The notes under the pieces: generated by a model
The model's input: the letters and a program-made list of their open reading frames with translations, nothing else
Databases searched by the model: none
Told to the model about the DNA's origin: nothing
Assembly (NCBI GenBank): GCA_015680905.1
Contig: CM027378.1
Span: 90,363,501 to 90,427,500 of the forward strand
Origin: Coptis chinensis
Lineage: Eukaryota; Streptophyta; Magnoliopsida; Ranunculales; Ranunculaceae
DNA length: 64,000 nt
Reading direction: 5' to 3'
Translations under genes and position numbers: made by a program
In this document: positions 40,530-53,727 of the stretch, piece by piece
How positions within the stretch are numbered: position 1 is the first letter of the stretch
Layout of the letters: every line of letters begins with the position of its first letter

Positions 40530-42722
40530 GCTTATGATCTGTTGTATCTAATTTTCTTAATCACTCACTTCACAAAGGGAGTCTGAATATGTGCTTATGA
40601 GAAAGATATTGGAAGAGGATAATTAGAAGCTAATAAACCCTCTCTTTTGCGATGTTCAGAGGAATTCTTGGGAGCTACATGTTCTTCTAATAGGTATCAG
40701 TGGTCGAGTTACAGGCGGGTTTTCTTTTTTGGTATTCTTCTGACAACCAGTTTTCAATAGTTTCGATTGTTATTCTCACTGCAGAAAAATATAATCTAGT
40801 GTTTTAATTAGCAGTTGGACCATAGGACCATAGCTTCTTTAGCATTTCAACGTTCCAGAGCTAAGAGCTTCCAGCCACACTTGGATACGGTATATTGCTC
40901 CCCAAAGATTTTGTGGAAAAAGAATAAATATGATACTTGATGGGGTTTTTTTTTTTAGGCTTCCATTATTACTACAAAGTATTTTTTTTTGGGTTTTGAC
41001 TCACGCAATTTGTGAGCAAACCCTTACTCTTAAAATAGCAAGTATCACCATCACAATTGAAAAAGAATAATCTCAAATAATTGATCAAGATGTAAAGTCT
41101 ATTGATGTTTTGATTAATCTCAAATGTGTCGTTGCAGTTTCAATAGTTCTGAACTGCTAGGTTGCTTTGTCAGATGGAGAATTGAGTTGTTGTTCTGATA
41201 TTTGTACATTGATTTATTCTTAAGCAAAAGGACATGCTCGAGCACGGTTGAAAATTATCTTAAATATCATTTTAAATTTCATACCATTCCAAGTTTTAGT
41301 TATGCAAGTCACTTTGATTGCACTGAGGAACAAATAATATAAAAGTTGAAAATGAGCTCCCCCTTGTTTAATAAGACTGTTGGAGTCCAACTTATGCCTT
41401 ACATGACCCATTTCTTCCTTTTTCTCCTTGCCATACACTTGCTGGAATAAAGTTTTTGCACTTTGTTTGTTATCGTGACGATCATTTGTTTTTGTATATA
41501 TCCTAATAATCCTTGTATCATGCTTATGGATTCAGCCCTTTTAGTGAAAGCGCAAGGACTGTAGGAGCTGGTTTAGCTGTTCCTGCCATGCAATCTGGAT
41601 GCATGCAGATGGTTGATGTTTTCAAACTAGCAATCTCAAGCTTCAAGGTCCAAGATTGGAATCTTTTCGGTTCTGGGATTTGAGGAAGGTATCACAAAGT
41701 CGTTTTAAAACAATACCGCTCCTTATGGTTTTGTCACTTCCTTTGAATTTGGATATTATTTTGTTTTGCCTAGTTGATTAATTTCCTCTTTTTAATTGTT
41801 CTCAAGTTTGTTATTGCATCTTGCCTTTTCAGTTTTCATGTGGCCTAGGCCATGATTTGGATGTCTAACTTTATATTTGGTTGTATACCCAAGTCGGTTG
41901 TAGTTGCCATTTTAATACCATGTCGCCAACTTGTTCTCGAACACATTGCTTTTTATCGCTTATTGATTCTCAACATTCACCCTTAGTGTTATATGCAAAC
42001 CTGCAAAACTTGATTGATTATCCGGTTAGTGGAAAAGCACTAGCCATTAGTGTTTGATCTATGAAGCAAGACTACTGCTGCAGTCTTTGCATAATGGTTG
42101 GTTTTTTATATGCACATTACGACAGTTGAGTCACATTCATTATACGCTCTTAATAATCTTTTCTTAAACCACCAAAGTCATTGATTTTGTGTCTGTGTGT
42201 GGGAGAGAGATTTTGTTCATTATTTCCTATAGATGTTTTAGGTTTACTCATATTTTGTTTGTTTCTCTTGCGAATTGCCGTCGTGCCCTATGTATGTAAA
42301 TTTGTGTTGATCAATGATCATTGCCTACAATACTAGTAAACACCTCGATATAACAGCTCATGATTCACAAGTTAATCTACCTTTTTCTTTTTCCTTATTC
42401 TAGACAACTTAGGTACCATCAAGCCATCTGCTCTTTCATTGTAGACTTGTAGCGACTTTTCCCATGAATAGGAGGGGGTGAGGATTGGTTCGTGGGTACC
42501 ACTACTCGACTTTTTCCTTTTGTGTTATTATTTTTTTATTTTTTGCGTGTGCGTGTGCGTGTGTGCCTACTTGTGTGAGCGCGATTACATTAGTATCATG
42601 TAGTGGAAAAGAAAAGTAGAAAACGTAGTGGATTTCTCTGTGCTGAGTTTAGTGTTTGCAATTGAAAATAGCTATATAAAGAATGTGATTAGTTTAATTA
42701 TATGTTTTTGTTGGTTCTACAG
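40530..42722. other. Intergenic or intronic AT-rich sequence
   Basis: No supportable gene. The stretch near 41545-41680 can be read as protein (GAGLAVPAMQSGCMQMVDVF) without a known match. Confidence 0.45.
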
Positions 42723-42849
42723 GGAGGTACTAGAAACTAGAGATTTGGAATATCAAGCATGGGCGCATGTTCGAAGCCTTAATTCGTCTCTTGATGAGCA
42801 CAACTTAGAGTCACATGTTAAAGCTGCAAATGAGGCTAAATACTATTAA
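42723..42849 (+). pseudogene. Exon fragment resembling BRE1-like E3 ligase HUB2
   Basis: After a good acceptor (ttggttctacag) the frame reads EVLETRDLEYQAWAHVRSL and SSLDEHNLESHVKAANEA, then YY and a stop. This resembles the conserved coiled-coil segment of plant BRE1-like (HUB2) histone H2B ubiquitin ligases, from my memory of the family. The rest of that large gene is not visible here, so it looks like a translocated or decayed single-exon piece. Confidence 0.5.
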
Positions 42850-43010
42850 GATTTTGTATGTTTCTTCCACACAATTAATCCTTTTGAGCTTCCACTTATT
42901 GGGAAGTAATATATTGTGCATATTTGACTAAGTACACAGCACATAAGTTTTGTTTCATTCATAACTTGCACAGTTGCACTAGTACATACATAGCTAGTCA
43001 TGGAATGAAT

Positions 43011-43053
<43 letters not shown>

Positions 43054-44200
43054 TGGAATGGAGCACATGACCCTCATTGTTCTTTATGACCCGCTATACT
43101 AACTTTACAAGGACGCATGGCTTAACCACGTGTCAATGTCTTCACAATTTATCATTATTTGTTGACTTTTTAGGTTTGGTTTTCCCTATTGGTGGACTAC
43201 TCGGTATCTGAGTTTGCATTGTGATTAAGAAATATAAAATAGGTTAGACAAATCTTTCATACAACTCTTTCTTACCTTTTTTTTTTTTATCTACAATTTC
43301 TCTACTCCATTTATCTCTGTGTTTGAAACTAATGTCTTGATGACTAGATGCTTCTAGTTGGGTGTCATGGTTAGAGAATCCACATTATTTGCTCTATATA
43401 TTATCATTGGACACAAGTGTTTGTTTGAAAATTTGAATTTCACTTGGTACAAAGTAGGTCGACCTGCTTTATACATTGTTATGTTCCGACCGCTCCTTTT
43501 TATAGTTATGTTGGGTCCATGGCTTGCTAGTACATGTTGATGCAGGACAATATTTTTGGACAGTCCTAGGTTTATAGAAGTGGTGCTTTTGTTTATATAT
43601 AAAGTGTTTCAAAGTCTTTTAGAATAGTTAGATAGATCATTTTGTTGTTGTTCAATGTGTTGTGTAAGGTATCAATTTGATGGAGGGAAAAGCAAGAAGT
43701 AGGCCAAAATAATTGCTCCCCAATCAAATGATCATGCTCACCTCAAGCTCCTTGTCAAGGTAAAAGCTTAAAATTCCACCCTCTATTTTCTCATTTGTTC
43801 AACTTCTTAGTTCATTTAGGTGGATTTTCAAATATTTAATTAATTGCACGAGTTTAATTAGTACTATTGTATTTCTAAGTTCATTATTTGTTTTGTGAAT
43901 TTTTAGGAATTAGATGGACTTTGTGGATTAGGATTTATAGTGAGTGAAGACATCACCAATACTTGGTATTGCAATGATTCGAGATTGTTTGGAAAATCGT
44001 ATTGAATATATTACCCTTTTTTGTAAATATAAATTTGTAACTCTTAAAAAATATTTTGAAGTTATATTGCATACATGGTTTAACGAATATCATATTTTTT
44101 TTCAGTCTTTTGTTTGTATTTCCTATTATTTACTTGTCAAATGGTATGAAAAGGCAATGGGGACTTTATTATGGAATTGAGATGTTTGTTTCAATATGGG
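42850..44200. other. AT-rich intergenic sequence
   Basis: No gene. Contains a (TA)n run at about 43015-43051 and a short open frame at 43358-43540 with no known domain. Confidence 0.45.
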
Positions 44201-46649
44201 GCAGGTTTAGCTGGTTGCTACAAAATAAAATAGGAGATTTTTTTTTATTTGCAACCCATCAGCAACGGTTCATAACCGTTACAAATTTTAAAACGCGTTG
44301 CTAAAATTTTGATATTTGTAATGCTTAAAACCGTTGGAAAGTTTTTCTTGCAATGGTTAATAAGCATTGGAAATTTCTATTTGCAACGGTTAATAAGCGT
44401 TGGAAAGTTTAGGCTATGTTTGATAGCCCCATTTAAATAAATAAATGGCACTATTCACTTGTTTGCCACTGTTTGATGTGTTTTTTGAGTCATGGCAATT
44501 TTTTTTATTTAAAAGCGACAAATTGTTATTTGTCATGATTTTGGTGCCAAAATTTACTCGCTTTTGAATTTTTTGTTTGACAAATTTGCAATTTGCCACC
44601 AATAAAATGAAAAAAAAAGCCGGATAACATTTTTTTCTCTCCCCTATGCAGTTCGATCAATTGTTCTCCTTGATTCTCTCAGTAAATGATCTTTTAATCG
44701 ATTTGGACGGGCGAAGCTATTTCATCGATTTGCACCGGATTTGGTCAATATATTATGACTTGAGATTCATCTCTCTCTCTTCCATCTCTCATTCTTTGTT
44801 TATTCTTTTTCTTTTATGTTTATTCTTTGGATCATTAGTTTAACAATTTAATTGGATCTATTTGTTCCCGATTAAAAAGTTCCTTTGATGAGGTTGGTCA
44901 CTATTTATTTACTTGTCAAATGAAAAAGTAAAAGTTGATGGTATGTATGAACTTCTAATTACCCATGGTATTTTTTGATTTTCAAAAAGATTAAAGATTA
45001 TTGAGCAATTTTGTGTAAGGATGTCTTTGTTTCTCCTTGCTGTTTGATTTTACAAGGTTTCTCACGCTTTCTTAACTTTAACTTGTGAACTTTGGTGTGG
45101 AGGAGTGGTGAAGAGCAACCCGTTAAGTGTGAAATGCAGTTTTCATTCCAAAGATGCATTCAAAGTTAATAAAACAAGATAATTGGTTTGTTAGTCTTCC
45201 CATCCCGTGATCGATTGGTTTGGGCAATGAAACCAATTCGCCATTCATTTCAACAATGATATTTGTGATATTTTGATTATATGTGAAAGTCTCATTGAGA
45301 ATCTTGATTCATTACCAAAATATTGCTAGTTAGGTGCATGGATCTATGGTTATGTAAATGTTTGTTAAAAATGTTCTCTTTAACCATGGTTGATATAGGT
45401 ATTATCATTGGACTAGGTTTTGTGAACCTTAGCAAAGTTAGAAATATGGATGTTAAATGAGGTTTGATTGATTTGAAGTTTAATCTTAAAAACCTTTTCC
45501 ATAGATGAATAACCTTTTTCTCTTGCCTCAAAATACTTCAAATTAATTTTTGTTGCATGAATAACTAGCTTTCTATATTTAATTAAGTTAACAATTGTTC
45601 CTAAATGGCCGTTATGCATGAAAATTTTAGAAAAAAACTATAATATGAGATGCTTTTGATGCTTTTTGATTCTAATTCTTTTGGGACATTTTAGGATTTG
45701 ATTTTCTTAGAATTATGTATTCTTTTATGTTTTAATTTTAGACTTATTAGCTTTTTTTTGTTTTATTGAAATTTATTCTTGGAGTTGTATCACAGGCTTT
45801 TATGTTTTAATTAGAATCTTACGGAACATCGAAAAATTCATAATGTGATCTAACCCCTAAAAGTTCTTTCCTATATCCTTTCTCTAGCTTCCATTGATAA
45901 TGTGGGTGTGTAGTTGGAACTACTTGGTGTCTTTGTTGGCTTTTAAATTTACTTATTGTCGATTATAGACACGGAAGTTTGTGGATTTCGTTTGCCTCTT
46001 CCTCTTCCATGCGTTTTAGCAAACTCTTTAATGTATTACCTATTAATTTTGTTTTGTGGATATTTGGTGTCCTTTCTCTCCATGGACACTTGAATATGGC
46101 TTCTTCTGGTTTTAAAGGGGATAAAGCCTTTTAATATAATGGAAAGAAATGTGTGTCGAGGGGTACCGAGTCATTTTATTACTCTTTATCTCCTTGCTTT
46201 AAATCTTTTGGAAATTTGGCGGTGTGCAATTTGATTCCCCCAGACGCCTAGTTAATGGTAAATAAGACGGATAAGAGTACTTAGTATAATACCTTGGATT
46301 GACCGCACTTTTTGTTTTGTGGAGGAGTGGTGAAGAGTTTTTCCATCTGGTGTAAACTTTCAAGTTTTACTAGGTAGTATGTGTGTGTGTGTGTGTGTCT
46401 GATGTGATTTTTGGTGGAGTGTGTTTCATGTGTGCTTGCAAATCTGGTCTCTATATATTGTTGTTGTTGGGTGGAGTGTTTTGGGTGCTTTAGGTGGCAC
46501 TAATTCTTTATTATTTATTTGTCCTTGGCTTTCTTTAATGTGTGTTGGATCTCTTCCAATCTCTATTAGTGGAGTGTCATAATGGAAACCCTTTGGTGTT
46601 GCAATAGTTGCAACTAGTAGATAAGCAAACTAGTAAATTACCACATAAC

Positions 46650-46729
46650 GGATCTTTAGCTCAAATGGTAGAGCACTTTTGCATTTTCATGTATCCCAAG
46701 GTGGTGGTGGTTCAAATCCACCAAGATCC
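46650..46729 (+). tRNA. tRNA-like sequence (probably a pseudogene)
   Basis: An 80-nt cloverleaf-like stretch: acceptor arms GGATCTT and AAGATCC pair over 7 bp; the D arm TAGCTCAAATGGTAGAGCA is the standard box A; the T arm GGTGG TTCAAAT CCACC is perfect. The anticodon stem (TTTTG/CAAGG) is weak and encloses about 15 nt instead of 7, so the anticodon cannot be assigned. It could be a decayed tRNA or one with a short intron. Confidence 0.4.
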
Positions 46730-46976
46730 TTCATTCATTGGTATTTTATTATGTAACAATGGTGTTAATGGATAAAACTATATGGTTGAATATGTTTTTA
46801 GTACCTATTTTAAATATAAAAAGAAAAAATTATTCAATGTCTTTAAAAGGACTATTTCTTATTTAAATTTTTATTTCTACAATAGTACATAAAAAGCCCA
46901 AAAATTATTTAGTATTGTGTAACTGTTATCGTTGGTAGATTGTTGAGAAGTTAGATCGAACGAGAAGGACTATCTT

Positions 46977-46978
<2 letters not shown>

Positions 46979-47017
<39 letters not shown>
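46979..47017. repeat. (TA)n microsatellite
   Basis: A long uninterrupted TA run followed by a T run. Confidence 0.9.
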
Positions 47018-47024
<7 letters not shown>

Positions 47025-47851
47025 TTTATTTTTTTGCTTTTTCTTATATTTCATTGAGTTTGAAAACAAAAAAACTTTGAAATTATTATTTTTAAACTTT
47101 TGGGAAAAATAATGAAAATAAAACCATATACAAATAAAATAAATTTACAAATAAGAGTAGCTATCATTTTTAAATCTTAAATATTTTAAAAACAAAAAAA
47201 ATGAAATATTTGGTCCTAGCCTCTAGACAAATTTGGACAATCAAACAGTTTGCAAATGGATGCAAATGATATTTACCATGCCCTATCAACAAAACAAATT
47301 AGTTGGTAATTTTTTTGAATTTGCCATCTAATTATTTGTGATATTGGTGTTCATTGCGATTACAAAAATTGCATGGCAAATGGTGACAAATTTGCTTTTG
47401 CCACGTGATAGCCTTAGTTTGCAATTTTGCAAATTTTTTTTGTAACGCCTTATTTACCATTGCAAAATTTCCAACACTTACCCATCGCTATATTTGCAAC
47501 ACTTAAAAGCGTTTATAAAAATGATTATTCACAACGGTTTTTTGACAAACGCTGCAAAATAAAAAGAAACCCCGTTATGGTGTAGTAGTGGTTGTTTGAA
47601 TTGTATTTGATTGATGACCATTATTCCGAGTTGCATCTCCAACTTCAATAATATTTAAATGTGTGATTGATTTGCATTGATGTGTGAAAATAACTATGCA
47701 CGTGTGATCAATTGTTGTGTATGATTAATGCTAGTACAATGATAAGTGAGCTGAGAATAATATTTCAACGAGTCGACCACACCTTGAGAACTCTCCACGC
47801 CTCGGGATTTGGTAATGATATATTATGACTTGAGATGTCATGTGATAATAA

Positions 47852-48115
47852 GGTATTCATTGAATGTGCCATGAATGACCTGTTAGTGTTATGTTGGGTA
47901 TTCCTTCAATGTGGCGGGAATGACCCCAGGTATTCATTGAATGTGCCATGAATGACTTGTTAGTGGATGATGGGTATTCCTTGAATGTGGCGGAATGACC
48001 CAAGATATTCATTGAATGTGTCATGAATGACATGTTAGTGTATGATGGGTATTCCTTGAATGGGCGAGGAATGACCCAAGGTATTCATTGAATGTGCCAT
48101 GAATGACCTAAGATA
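47852..48115 (+). repeat. Tandem repeat, about 70-bp unit
   Basis: Three and a half copies of a unit that starts ggtattcattgaatgtgcca and contains tgaatgacctgttagtgtat and gggtattccttgaatgtggc. Starts near 47852, 47929, 48003 and 48079. Copies differ by a few bases. Each unit itself consists of two related halves (attcattgaatg / attccttgaatg). Confidence 0.85.
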
Positions 48116-49745
48116 TTGAATGCCAATAAGAGGCTGTGATTATGCGCATGGAAAGCCCAGGGGATGGTTGTGACTCACAAATTACGAGTTTGCAAGATGT
48201 AAATATGTTCCCAGCCCTCAAGAGGCGATATCCCAAGCTTTTAGGGACATATGTTTTGTAGTGGTACTTTCGGTGTGAGAGAGGCACAATCGCGATGTAT
48301 GTGTGATTTGGCAAATGTGTGAAGTGTAAATCGTGGAGTAGGAACTAAAGATGAGGTCAGTAAATAAGTGATTAATAAACAAGATACATTGTGGAATTGA
48401 ATGAACTAAAAGTATGCGAATTTGTGTGATGTTATGGATGTGAAGTGTGACTGTGAATAATATTAGTAAATGTTTGTGATATTTTATGTGATTGTGAAAT
48501 GCATGACTATAACTTGATATGTTATTACAAAAATATTAATGACTTGTGATAGTCTGAGATCTATGGTTATGCATGCAGAAACTTTATTGCATAAACTGGG
48601 TTCACGTTTTTCATCTATTTGTTCATTGTGATTTATTTAAATTTTTATTTGATTTTGCCATGATTTCTAACATAATGTTGTCATGTGAATGACTAACCTT
48701 GATATATGTATTATGATAAGTGGTATTCCCGAATATCTTGGGACTACCAACCATTGTTATATCAATTAGACTTAAATGTCTTAAATGAGGTTTGATTATG
48801 AATGGAAATTTGATTATTTCTTATGAGATAAATCATTTTATTGTGATGTCTAACTTTGTTTTGCGCTGTAGGGTAAGATCTATTAATCTTTTATGCCTTA
48901 AAATTGAGGGGACGTAAATATCCTACCCCCTTTCTTCAAACTACGATGTGTTGGCTTAAAGGTAAGGTGTATCAAACTCATATTTAATTAGGTTATCATA
49001 TGTGCATTTAATAAGTGGGTATTTATATTGTGAGTTATTTTGGAAAGTGGGAAAGATGAGTACTGTTATATGAGATTCTTGAAATTGTATATTGGGGGTG
49101 AAATCTTACTTGGGAAGAAACTACATGCCGTTTTGAGAAAATGGAACTAACTTGTCTTCCAAGTTGAAATGATTGTAATAGTATATTCCTTTATTTGAAA
49201 TATTGAATATATTGTTTTTAAATTTAGTCTTACTCATATCATCAAATTCAATTTTTTCTAATTTGGTAGCTTCTATGTTTGTTTTGTTTTGCAAGGATGG
49301 ATGTGTGTTCTTGGAAACATAGATGGTGGAAAAGGCCAGAGTGGATGAGGACACGGTCCTTGATTTAGATTTGCTCTTTAGAGTCTTAATCTTTAAGTTT
49401 TCCTAATCCTGTGATATTGGTTTTTGTTTTGAGACAGGTGTAATAGAGTTGGTTAGTTTCTTTGTAATTTAATAATGTGATTGAATGATTGTTTATTTTG
49501 GTTTTAAATTTGATCTCATATTTTAATATCATGGTTGATAATATGTTATTAGGGTTTCGTTTCATCCTGGGGTTTCAGATGATTGAATAGGATGACGATT
49601 GAGATAATTATATCTTGGATAATTCCCTATTTTAAAATTTGTGGAAATTTGGGGTGTAAGTTTAAACTGATCTTAGTCAATTATATTTCACAAAAATTAA
49701 CTTGGATTGACCGTGTTTTTTTTTGTGTGTATTTTTGGGAGACCC
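48116..49745. other. Intergenic, no gene seen
   Basis: AT-rich sequence without a coding frame or repeat structure that I could support. Confidence 0.5.
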
Positions 49746-49895
49746 TAATTTCCCATCTTGTACACAAACTTTCATTAAATACTAGACAAGCGCGAGTAGA
49801 CAAGCTCTATGTTTAAGAGCGTCTTCGAGAGCGGCTATATATTTACACATACATTCCCAAAATCCCCTATAGTACACAAACTTTCATTAAATATT
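49746..49895 (+). repeat. Direct repeat pair
   Basis: The string gtacacaaactttcattaaa occurs at about 49759 and again at about 49872, bracketing about 110 bp with a short GC-rich core. Confidence 0.6.
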
Positions 49896-49907
49896 GCAAA
49901 TCTACTA

Positions 49908-50400
49908 TCTATATATTAAAGTAGAGACCTCTAGGAGAAATTTTTCTCCCTTTTAGGTGGCACTCTATTATGAGAGATAGTATTTTCTCTCTCTTAGGTG
50001 GCTTTCTCTCATAAGAATCCATCAATTGCAAACTAAGAGGCGGAAAATATTTAATTAGCTTTCCCAGTAGAGATTAATATAATGCCATATGGATCTTCTT
50101 CCAATTATAATAACTCTCCCACATGGTTTTCTATTTTAATACAACTCTCCCAACGGAAGTGCAATTCAAAATAGGCACGTGGTTTCCTATTTCGCTATGG
50201 AACGTATTACATGTAAATCTAATTTAACTTTAGTATGACCTAATTATATAATACTCAATACTCAAGAGGGCGTGATTATGTTTGTCTAGACTCTAGAGTA
50301 CTAATGCCATCTTGAAAATTCTATTTTAGTGCAATCTTCTTTTCTTTAGATAATCGACCTCCTTTCATTTCATTAGACCCAACTAGGAGGAGGCCCGTGA
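49908..50400 (+). mobile_element. Possible Helitron-type 5' end
   Basis: The sequence A|TCTATATATTAAAGTAG at 49907-49924 resembles the TC-starting 5' end of plant Helitrons inserted between A and T. I could not find a convincing hairpin plus CTRR 3' end, so the right limit is arbitrary. Confidence 0.25.
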
Positions 50401-51610
50401 TTTCAGTAAAAAAAAAATTACGAGCCAGATGAAGCGGCAGTTAAAAGATCCAAAAGCTGTCATTTGCTACCAGATTATGCACCAAATTGGTGTAGTGGCT
50501 GAATATAAAAAGAAATAATACCTCATTGTTGTGGTTCATATATACCTTAAAGCCGACAATTGATGAATTTCCTATACATTTTTCTTATTGTTGATGCCTG
50601 AGTCTAACATGCCGGTAATTGAACTTGGAGTAGTCTGACTAATAAAATGTGGTTATTGGAAGCTATATATGCATATCTGCATGAGTTAGTAAATTTGCTT
50701 TGTTAGTTGATCTATACGATGACTAACTAGCTATTTGATGAAGTGCCTTGCCAAGTAGAAAGAAACCTTTGGTAGTGAATGAGATTGGTGTAGGTTAAGT
50801 AATAAGTATGGTCTGGCAAAGTTGACCTACCTACATTTGAGCCTTTTGAGGCTCTATTTTATAAGAGAAGAGGCTCGGCCTTGCTGTAATCCTCAGAGGC
50901 CATGAAGGACAGGTGGAGGCAGGGCCAACACAAAAAAAGAAGGCAATCTCGCAGGGACTAGGAAGACTACTAAAAGCATAACTCACACTCAACTTAGCAC
51001 AGCAGCAACTGATGGAAACTTCACTTCCTTGCCATGATATAAACCACTGTCACCATTGTTCGAGGTGTCTATGGAGGATTATCACGGTGCATCAAATTTT
51101 CCCCTGCACATTCAACTATAATATATTACTCTCTTAAGCTTATAGCATTTAAAATGTTCGGCTACAAGCACAAATCACCCATGGTACTATTGTACTTTTC
51201 TCACGAGGTATGGTGCACACGTCATATGATAATAAGGTGATCTGAATCCCCTCCAGATGTTAAAAGTATACGTCGAGCCCTATGCTGTTTGGGCAGCTTC
51301 TAATGATTTGAGATGTTCTGAATTTGAGTTCGTGTCTTCAATCATCCAATCCTTTTTCAATTTATTTATTTTGAGATCATGACATGGCCAGGAGAGTGAC
51401 CGCCATCTCCATTGCTTTCATGAAGTTGGTGGTTCATTATAAGAATATATTTTCCAATAGCATCTTCAGGATTTTGGCTTACACTCGAGAGCTATATCTT
51501 TTAGTAATAGCCTCTAGCTTGTTGCTGAAGTAGATCCTTTCCTTGTCCACTCTTTTGAAAAGTTGTCTTTTAGTTTTTTGAGCCTTAAAGCTCTACTTTG
51601 ATATCTATTC
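50401..51610. other. Intergenic sequence left of seipin copy B
   Basis: No gene or clear repeat recognised. Homology to copy A starts at 51611. Confidence 0.5.
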
Positions 51611-52048
51611 CTATATTTTCTTCTTAAGAAATAGTTTTCTGAATTTTAAGCGGTATTCATCATTTGGAAGCTTCTTCTTGTTCGCATGCTTTTTGTAATT
51701 GTCCTACAGCATTAATACAAGTTTTCCTCTTTGCATTGTGTTCTTCATCAAGGCGGGGGAAAAATAATAATAAATCTTATACCCTACCACCTAAGTTCAT
51801 AAAACAAAAAGTAAATAAATCAAGAATCGATGTTAAATGCAAAATTACTACTCTTTTTCACTCTTCGAAGACTTCCTCCATTACTTATTCGGGTATCAAT
51901 ACAAATACAGATTCTGAAACCAATATAAAAAATGAGATTATACAGTAGTATTGAAGTTGCGGTGCCTGCACTTGACACAGTAGAACTCAGCAAAGAACAA
52001 GTTATTCTTCCTCTGTATTATTCCCAAGTAAGCAGATCACCTCTAGTT

Positions 52049-53727
52049 TCAGCTGTTTTTAATAAGGGCAATATCGTTTTGACAACTGATTCTCTTACCA
52101 AGGCTATATATGGCCCTTGATCTTGGAATAATGACTGGTCTACAACAGACTAGAATGAACATCAACTCCATCATAAAGGACGCCATGCTGATCCAAATGA
52201 ATATAGTCTTCCTCCAGTACCAAAGAATCTTTTTAACTAGGGGGAGTTCAGATTCAAGTACAAGAGATGCCGCATAAATTTCAGGTATGCCACTGCCAGC
52301 TCTGTATTCTGCTCGTTGTTCAAGAATCACCTTTAAGCAGGAAGTTGGCTCGTTCCCTTCAGTGAAACCTTTCATTTTTACGCTGATAATTTGAGATTCC
52401 GATGAATAACCTGCGAGGAGTGGAAAACTCCTAAGGAAGGTCTCAGTGTAGCGGATAAGCTGGTTTTTGAACTGAAGCATACATGGATAGCTTGGACTGG
52501 CAGTAACTTCACCATCAGTCGATAAGAGGTCCACCTTAACCTATACACACAACATTGGTCGATAAGTCATTACGTCAGACACACATATATAATGAACAAG
52601 CATGGTGTACAATTATGGATCAAAGAACCAAAGTTTTGAGAAGGGTCCTTTGCAGTCTTTCCAAGGAAAGCTGTTCCCAACATGATGGAATGCAGCAAGA
52701 AAGCGAAACTAACATAAGCACATAAAACTTAGATCTACAGGCAGACAACAGAATCACTACACATAGAACGTAAAACATCTAACATTTTTTAAGGTGAAGC
52801 AAATGGATATACCTGGAAGACTCCAAGCTTCTGATTGTAATCTGACTCCGGCAACTTCAATGAAATAGCAAGATTCAAATTCTGATTAGGAGCAATAACA
52901 CGCGATCCTACATATTTTTCAAGTTCAATATTCTCTTTACAGTTCAAGCCACATGACACGCTTGGGCAAGACATGATAGGGACTAAAGCAACTGGATTAC
53001 TCTTGGTATAATCGAAGTTCAGGTTCTCTGTTATGTGAATCGGTTCTTCAACAAGGTAGCACATTGTAACACCACCTATAACAAATCCCAATACTAGCAA
53101 ACCAAACAACAAGAAACACACATAAGCTGACCAGAAAAGTCCCCAACAAAACCTCACCACCAACTTCAAAACTGATTTCTGTCCTTTCAAAGGCAGAGAA
53201 ACACTCTCACAGAAACAATACCACCCGGCGAAAAACACACCTAGAGTACGGTTTTGAACCCATTTCAAAATACTAAAAGGATCGAAAACAAACATAAATG
53301 AATAGTACATTAACCAAACAGGAAATGTGAAAAAGCTAATGAATACATTCATTTGAAAACTCATTGCTCTAATCATTAGACCAGCTAGAAACACCACAAA
53401 GCTCGACAATACATCATCGACTTCTCTAGAACTCGAATACCCTTTTGCCAAAGTCTTACTAGTATTCTCCCAATGCTCTTTTTTCTCATTAAAAATGGTG
53501 TTAGAGTCCACTTCGAAATGAGGAGAAATGTACTTTTCATGAACAGTTTGTTGATCACGTAAAGTGCAATAGTTTACTCTAGGCTTGTTATCCATAAAGA
53601 CCTTACTAATTATTGCAGTGACATTAGAATGATCATAAACTGGAATCTGTGAATTTATATTAAGAAACTGAAATTCCTTAGAATTGTCTAAGAAGTGAGT
53701 AGGTTTAGAGTTTTTAGACTTTGCCAT
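52049..53727 (-). CDS. Seipin, copy B (two exons, 272-bp intron)
   Basis: Exons 53727-52813 and 52540-52049 encode about 468 residues with the same features as copy A: long cytosolic N-terminus, hydrophobic segments near 125-148 and 193-225, lumenal seipin domain with [20 protein letters not shown]-terminal membrane segment near 415-438. Role in the family: ER protein organising lipid-droplet formation. Donor CAG|GTATAT, acceptor TGTATAG|GTTAAG, phase 0. About 12 residues of exon 1 and 13 of exon 2 differ from copy A, mostly conservative. The end is IALIKNS, two residues shorter, after a local change. The compact structure suggests this is the ancestral form and perhaps the better-expressed copy; the latter is inference. 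Confidence 0.93.

Larger units (their letters stand above)
44200..47591. mobile_element. Worn DNA transposon(s), probably CACTA-like with a nested element
   Basis: The right end on the minus strand reads CACTACTACACCATAACGGGG (47571-47591 region). Both ends carry many short variants of aacggtt/gcgtt words (44250-44410 and 47440-47560) in opposite orientation, the subterminal-repeat style of plant CACTA elements. Just inside, at about 44412 and 47420, lie inverted aggctat ends with similar flanks, suggesting a second element within. No transposase is visible. The left terminus is not clear. Confidence 0.4.

Noticed and set aside
47852-48115. CRISPR-like array
   Set aside because: Repeats are directly adjacent with no unique spacers and the genome is plant nuclear; it is an ordinary tandem repeat.
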